From NCBI GenBank assembly GCA_002746365.1, contig NVWZ01000052.1:1-8551 (forward strand): a DNA stretch of 8,551 bases, in the 5' to 3' direction. The notes beneath the pieces were generated by a model. The model was not told the origin of the DNA and did no database searches. It worked only from the letters and a program-made list of their open reading frames with translations. This document shows, piece by piece, positions 5,837 through 8,551 of this stretch. The position numbers and the translations under genes are program-made. The number at the start of each line of letters is the position of its first letter. Positions within the stretch are counted from its first letter, which is position 1. This DNA comes from Thiotrichaceae bacterium (GTDB taxonomy: Bacteria; Pseudomonadota; Gammaproteobacteria; SZUA-229).

Positions 5837-6442
5837 ATGCAAGTAACATCGATCGGTGATGCGTTATTCACCAAAACACAACAAAAAGTGTTGGGCTTAT
5901 TGTTTGGCAAACCGGATAAAAGCTTTTACACCAATGAAATTATGCGTTGGGTTGATATGGGCCGTGGCACGGTAGGCCGTGAACTGGAACGCCTTGTTGG
6001 TGCGGATTTGTTGTTTGTTACCAAAGAGGGTAATCAAAACCATTATCAGGCAAATGCAAACAACCCGGTTTATTCTGAATTAGTCAGTATTGTTAAAAAG
6101 TCTTTTGGTATTGCGGATGAAATAAAGCAGGCATTGTTACCATTTGATGAAGCCATTGAGATAGCGTTTATTTACGGGTCGATCTCAAAAGGCGGGGAGA
6201 CTGCGGCGAGCGATGTTGACCTTCTGCTTATTGGTAAAGCACTTAATTATGGTGATATTATTGAGCAAATGCTACCGGTAGAAGAGGCTCTGCAACGTGC
6301 TATCAATCCTACGATATATGATAAAGCTGATTTTACGGCGAAATTTAAGAAAGGAAACAGTTTTGTTACGCGTGTAATGGAACAGCCAAAAATAATGATT
6401 AAAGGAATAATTGATGACATTGGAAAATCTGGTAAGGATTAA
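5837..6442 (+). CDS. wHTH-nucleotidyltransferase (MNT) protein, putative antitoxin
   Basis: A 201-aa fusion. Residues about 10-75 form a winged helix-turn-helix (TKTQQKVLGLLFG, YTNEIMRWVDMGRGTVGREL, then a wing ending NHYQAN). Residues about 105-165 form a minimal nucleotidyltransferase with the signature GSISKGGETAASDVDLL (G114-S115 and D126, D128) and a possible third acidic residue near D162. MNT proteins are the antitoxin half of MNT/HEPN (type VII) modules and in known cases, such as MntA, inactivate the HEPN partner by adding AMP groups. Here an extra DNA-binding domain is fused, which fits the twin operators just upstream. The catalytic residues look intact. It overlaps the HEPN gene by 29 nt. 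The Shine-Dalgarno is weak. Confidence 0.85.
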   Translation: MQVTSIGDALFTKTQQKVLGLLFGKPDKSFYTNEIMRWVDMGRGTVGRELERLVGADLLFVTKEGNQNHYQANANNPVYSELVSIVKKSFGIADEIKQALLPFDEAIEIAFIYGSISKGGETAASDVDLLLIGKALNYGDIIEQMLPVEEALQRAINPTIYDKADFTAKFKKGNSFVTRVMEQPKIMIKGIIDDIGKSGKD

Positions 6443-6803
6443 TCAGTTAAATAGCGAGCCGTCTGATAAAAATGAATTTGAGGGCCTGGTTAAAGCTGCT
6501 GTTGATCGGTTAAAGGATTCTCAATACGAAGCATTATCGTTTGCGAGCCGGTTCGATTTAGCATACAGCGCGGCACATAGTTTAGCACTGGCTGCATTGC
6601 GTGCATCGGGTCATCGTTCGGATAAACGTTATTTGGTTTTTCAATGTTTGGTGCATACGACTAATTTAAATAAAACACAGATTAGAATTTTTTCGCGCTG
6701 TCATGATAAGCGGAACCTGGCGGAATATGAAGGTCATTATGAAGCAGACGAACAACTTTTGGCTGAACTAATAACAAATAAAAGCATTGTTAGAATGCGT
6801 TAA
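6414..6803 (+). CDS. HEPN-like helical protein, putative toxin partner of MNT
   Basis: A 129-aa mostly helical protein. SFASRFDLAYSAAHSLALAA (42-61) followed by GHRSDKRYLVFQCLVHT resembles HEPN-type proteins. The usual RNase motif R-x4-6-H is not seen: the conserved place reads RNLAEYEGH (R100-N101, Y105), with histidine only at 108. It may therefore be a HEPN relative with altered chemistry, or an inactive scaffold or substrate of the nucleotidyltransferase. I chose the ATG at 6414 over the in-frame TTG at 6411 because AAGGA (6402-6406) lies 7 bases before it. The 29-nt overlap with the MNT gene indicates coupled expression. The HEPN assignment is moderate; the pairing is solid. Confidence 0.72.
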   Translation: MTLENLVRINQLNSEPSDKNEFEGLVKAAVDRLKDSQYEALSFASRFDLAYSAAHSLALAALRASGHRSDKRYLVFQCLVHTTNLNKTQIRIFSRCHDKRNLAEYEGHYEADEQLLAELITNKSIVRMR

Positions 6804-6897
6804 TGAGATTACATTGTGAGTGCATCCTGGAAAAATGGGCACCTGAAAAATGCGGCCCTTAGAACATTTCTTTTATATTTAAAACAGGACGTTTAAG

Positions 6898-7038
6898 GAT
6901 TATTTACCGGTTCATGTTTTTTTTGGTTTTACTGGTCGCCTGTGCGGTAAATGGATTATCCGGCCAGTAATGACGTTTGTATTTTCCGCGCAGATCTTTT
7001 TTTACATCATGATAGGTGGTTTGCCAGAAGCTGTTTAA
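6898..7038. repeat. 141-bp direct repeat, copy 1 (hrpB 3' end)
   Basis: This stretch matches 8363-8503 with three substitutions in 141 bp by hand comparison. It contains the last about 45 codons and the stop of hrpB read on the minus strand. Similarity stops at GATTATTTA on the left and at AAGCTGTTTAA on the right. Confidence 0.9.
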
Positions 7039-7251
7039 ATCTTGCGTTACCTGCATGGGATGCCGCGCCGGTGATAACAAATGCATCATGAGTTTACAGT
7101 GACCATTTAATACCGTGGGCGTGTCGAACAAACCAAAAACTTCCTGTAGTCTGATAGCGAGAATCGGTTGAACGGGGTCGCTGTAATCAATACTGACCGC
7201 AGATCCACTAGGTACGCTGATTTTTTCGGGTGCTAATTTTTTGATTATCAA
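6904..7251 (-). pseudogene. Truncated hrpB 3' fragment (ATP-dependent helicase HrpB C-terminus)
   Basis: The minus-strand frame encodes 115 residues matching the extreme C-terminal domain of the DExH helicase HrpB: VPSGSAVSIDYSDPVQPILA, then RLQEVFGL, HLLSPARHPMQVTQDL, FWQTTYHDVKKDLRGKY and HYWPDNPFTAQATSKTK. Full HrpB proteins are about 800 residues, so the helicase motor domains are missing. The frame is closed by a TAG immediately upstream (7252-7254) and homology begins close to that point, next to an hsdS remnant on the other strand. The only start is a TTG at 7251, without support. Interior reading frame is intact, so decay is recent or the piece arrived as a ready-made 3' end. It is unlikely to be functional. 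Confidence 0.85.
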
Positions 7252-7257
7252 CTAACA

Positions 7258-7380
7258 TCCCAGTTATATGAAAAACAAATAAATATATTGCGTGGAAACA
7301 AAGAACTTGAATCATTAAGAGACTGGCACTTACACATGTTAATGAACGGCCAGGTCAGCGTTAAAAGCTTATCCCAATAA
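7258..7380 (+). pseudogene. hsdS 3' fragment (type I restriction specificity subunit C-terminus)
   Basis: A plus-strand frame ending at TAA 7378-7380 encodes about 40 residues, including LYEKQINILRGNKELESL and LRDWHLHMLMNGQV. This strongly resembles the conserved C-terminal helix of type I HsdS subunits, where LRDWLLPMLMNGQV-like endings are common. HsdS is normally about 400 residues and sets the DNA target of the type I enzyme, so this is a small relic. No hsdM or hsdR is in the window. The similarity stops close to the hrpB fragment on the opposite strand (7251), marking an old breakpoint. The exact left edge is uncertain because the frame stays open into hrpB. Confidence 0.65.
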
Positions 7381-7392
7381 CCTCAGTATTAA

Positions 7393-7421
7393 TTGAGAGA
7401 GAGTAAGTAGTTATTAATATT
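7393..7421 (+). promoter_or_regulatory. Weak promoter candidate for the zeta-like gene
   Basis: TTGAGA (7393-7398) is followed 17 bp later by AATATT (7416-7421), which matches the -10 consensus at only four positions; the surrounding TTATTAATATTAAA is AT-rich and offers alternative registers. A four-codon ORF (ATG 7439 to TAA 7453) ends directly against the zeta ATG at 7454 and could couple its translation, since no Shine-Dalgarno is evident. Confidence 0.25.
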
Positions 7422-7453
7422 AAACCAATACAAGTTCGATGGCTGACAAATAA

Positions 7454-8176
7454 ATGGAATTAACAGCAGACGAAAAAGCAATTCAGAGTGCAGCGCTGGA
7501 TTTTGCTCGTAAACATAAAAAAAATATTGCCAAAAGAATCACAGATTTATCTCGTTTTTTGCCAGAGGATGAGCCGGTATCTGTTTTTATGGCGGGTTCA
7601 CCAGGTGCGGGAAAGACAGAAGCATCGATTGAACTGTTAGCTTCAGTTGAGAGTGAAGACGTAGAAATTCTTCGGATTGATCCTGATGAACTGAGACATG
7701 AGTTTCCGGGTTATACTGGCGAAAATTCATACTTATTTCAGGGTGCTGTTTCGGTATTAGTAGAGCGCATTCATGACCTTGCATTGAAACAGAAGCAGAG
7801 CTTTTTATTAGATGGCACACTTAGTCATTACGATAAGGCAGAGCAGAATATTGCCCGTTCGCTAAAGAAAAACAGGGTGGTGCAGATACTGTATGTATAT
7901 CAAGAACCGATGTTGGCGTGGGAGTTTGTTAAGAGTCGTGAGCTTGTAGAAGGGCGACGCATACAGCCAAAGCACTTCATTGAGCAATACTTTTCGGCGC
8001 GTATTGTGGTTAATAAGCTGAAAGAGACTTTTGGTGCTGATGTTAAAGTAGACTTATTACTGAAAAATACCGACAATACAAATAAGCTGTTTAAGGCAGG
8101 TGTCGACAAAATTGACAATCACATTCCTGAAAAATACACTCCCGCAGACCTTGAAAAATTGCTAGGTATGACCTAA
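7454..8176 (+). CDS. Zeta-toxin-family kinase
   Basis: A 240-aa P-loop kinase-like protein. The Walker A motif GSPGAGKT is at 48-55 (K54). IDPDELRHEFPGY (75-87) holds the acidic residues expected around the catalytic base (D76/D78). LLDGTLS (118-124) corresponds to the GT segment of zeta kinases. SRELVEGRRIQPKHF (161-175) supplies the late arginines (R162, R168, R169). Zeta/PezT toxins phosphorylate UDP-N-acetylglucosamine and block cell-wall synthesis; whether this one uses that substrate is unknown. The ATG at 7454 follows a stop codon directly and has no Shine-Dalgarno. No epsilon antitoxin gene lies upstream, where an hsdS relic is found; instead a 54-aa gene follows after 11 bp. A 59-bp part (8084-8142) recurs exactly at the window end. 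Confidence 0.85.
   Translation: MELTADEKAIQSAALDFARKHKKNIAKRITDLSRFLPEDEPVSVFMAGSPGAGKTEASIELLASVESEDVEILRIDPDELRHEFPGYTGENSYLFQGAVSVLVERIHDLALKQKQSFLLDGTLSHYDKAEQNIARSLKKNRVVQILYVYQEPMLAWEFVKSRELVEGRRIQPKHFIEQYFSARIVVNKLKETFGADVKVDLLLKNTDNTNKLFKAGVDKIDNHIPEKYTPADLEKLLGMT
8084..8142. repeat. 59-bp direct repeat, copy 1 (inside zeta gene)
   Basis: These bases, coding for about residues 211-230 of the zeta-like kinase, recur identically at 8493-8551. The first 11 bases (AAGCTGTTTAA) also occur at 7028-7038 in the hrpB fragment and mark the crossover point. Confidence 0.95.
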
Positions 8177-8187
8177 ATAGGTACAAT

Positions 8188-8352
8188 ATGAGTATGTTTT
8201 CAAAACTCAAAACAGTTAAATCTACGCCATTTTCGGATTTTATTCGCAACGCTTCCTCTGGTAAGAAAAAGCGTGTGTATTCTGACGTGATGAAAAAGGC
8301 GACAGATAGACAGCTTGATATCATTAAACGGGCGAATTCTGATAAGGAATAA
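8188..8352 (+). CDS. 54-aa basic protein downstream of zeta toxin, candidate antitoxin
   Basis: A small ORF beginning 11 bp after the zeta stop, with AGG six bases before the ATG. The protein starts MSMFSKLKTVKSTPFSDFIR and continues SSGKKKRVYSDVMKKA; it is rich in lysine and arginine, without a membrane segment or cysteines, and likely helical in its second half (KKATDRQLDIIKRA). I do not recognise a named family. Its immediate co-directional position after a zeta kinase with no upstream antitoxin makes it the best antitoxin candidate, although classical epsilon antitoxins are about 90 residues, acidic and encoded upstream. It could instead be a small accessory protein. Being a real gene is supported by spacing, ribosome site and composition. 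Confidence 0.65.
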   Translation: MSMFSKLKTVKSTPFSDFIRNASSGKKKRVYSDVMKKATDRQLDIIKRANSDKE

Positions 8353-8362
8353 CTCTATTTGA

Positions 8363-8503
8363 GATTATTTACCGGTTCATGTTTTTTTTGGTTTTACTGG
8401 TTGCCTGTGCGGTAAATGGATCATCCGGCCAGTAATGACGTTTGTATTTTCCGCGTAGATCTTTTTTTACATCATGATAGGTGGTTTGCCAGAAGCTGTT
8501 TAA
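8363..8503. repeat. 141-bp direct repeat, copy 2 (hrpB 3' end)
   Basis: Direct repeat of 6898-7038 in the same orientation, offset by 1465 bp and differing at three positions. The two copies bracket the hsdS relic, the zeta gene and its small partner. Confidence 0.9.
8369..8503 (-). pseudogene. Second, shorter hrpB 3' fragment
   Basis: On the minus strand this copy encodes the last about 44 residues of HrpB (from LNSFWQTTYHDVKKDL through WPDDP to the same stop as copy 1). Of three differences from the other fragment two are silent and one changes N to D, giving WPDDP, the form I recall as usual in HrpB. The substitutions therefore look like drift within a coding lineage. Upstream of codon N (8503) the sequence switches to antisense zeta gene, so the fragment has lost everything else and is non-functional. 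Confidence 0.8.
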
Positions 8504-8551
8504 GGCAGGTGTCGACAAAATTGACAATCACATTCCTGAAAAATACACTCC
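8493..8551. repeat. 59-bp direct repeat, copy 2 (zeta fragment at window end)
   Basis: Exact copy of 8084-8142, starting within the hrpB fragment at the shared AAGCTGTTTAA (8493-8503) and running to the last base. The repeat period is 409 bp. It continues off the window, so whether a further zeta tail and small gene follow cannot be seen. Confidence 0.95.

Noticed and set aside
115..6843. AGGTGCCC (115-122) and its reverse complement GGGCACCT (6836-6843) as possible terminal inverted repeats bounding a large element
   Set aside because: Only 8 bp match, flanking bases differ and no duplicated target is visible; such matches are expected by chance in 8.5 kb.
6816..6896. 26-codon frame starting GTG between the HEPN gene and the hrpB fragment
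   Set aside because: Very short, no ribosome site and no recognisable motif; treated as chance.
1762..7453. Integron gene-cassette array with attC sites between genes
   Set aside because: The intergenic gaps do not share a common repeat or the GTTRRRY-type core boxes, and no integron integrase is present.
8091..8324. Minus-strand 77-codon frame opposite the zeta tail and its small partner
   Set aside because: The plus-strand small ORF has a ribosome site and operon context; the antisense frame has an ordinary shadow composition.

Overview
The window looks like an 8.5-kb piece of a gammaproteobacterial accessory (defence/toxin-antitoxin) island. The taxonomic hint is a decayed 3' end of hrpB, a proteobacterial helicase gene, together with the overall protein styles and an AT-leaning base composition. 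No ribosomal, tRNA or core metabolic gene is present, so the assignment to Gammaproteobacteria is an inference. All intact genes are on the + strand; the only minus-strand coding signals are two hrpB fragments.

Layout. (1) 1-218: a long imperfect hairpin at the edge, then a promoter and an inverted-repeat operator. (2) 219-1761: an XRE-HTH/ImmA-IrrE metalloprotease gene overlapping a PIN-domain gene, a TA-like pair. (3) 1899-2255: a MazG-like nucleotide pyrophosphohydrolase. (4) 2361-4183: a closely spaced pair, a GIY-YIG nuclease with a DUF4357-like tail and an EVE-like/HNH nuclease, probably a modification-dependent (type IV-like) restriction unit. (5) 4184-4532: non-coding, ending in a perfect array of ten 7-bp repeats (TAAGTAA) directly against the start of the next gene. 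(6) 4533-5743: an MvaI/BcnI-like PD-(D/E)XK restriction endonuclease and a 58-aa zinc-ribbon protein, with no methyltransferase nearby. (7) 5778-6803: a wHTH-nucleotidyltransferase (MNT) and HEPN-like pair under a promoter embedded in two tandem 15-bp palindromic operators. (8) 6898-7380: wreckage, an hrpB 3' fragment (minus) back to back with an hsdS 3' fragment (plus). (9) 7454-8352: a zeta-toxin-like kinase gene and a 54-aa basic partner. (10) 8363-8551: a second diverged hrpB 3' fragment, joined at an 11-bp microhomology to an exact copy of part of the zeta gene, where the window ends.

How the parts fit: three separate TA-like pairs (ImmA/PIN, MNT/HEPN, zeta/small protein) and three nucleases lacking a cognate methyltransferase are packed together, with remnants of a type I R-M system. 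This is typical of a defence-island turnover zone. The most notable regulatory features are the heptamer array in front of the restriction enzyme (possible slipped-strand expression variation) and the tandem operator of the MNT/HEPN operon. The most notable structural feature is the hrpB-zeta duplication at the right end, which is either a real tandem rearrangement or an assembly chimera.
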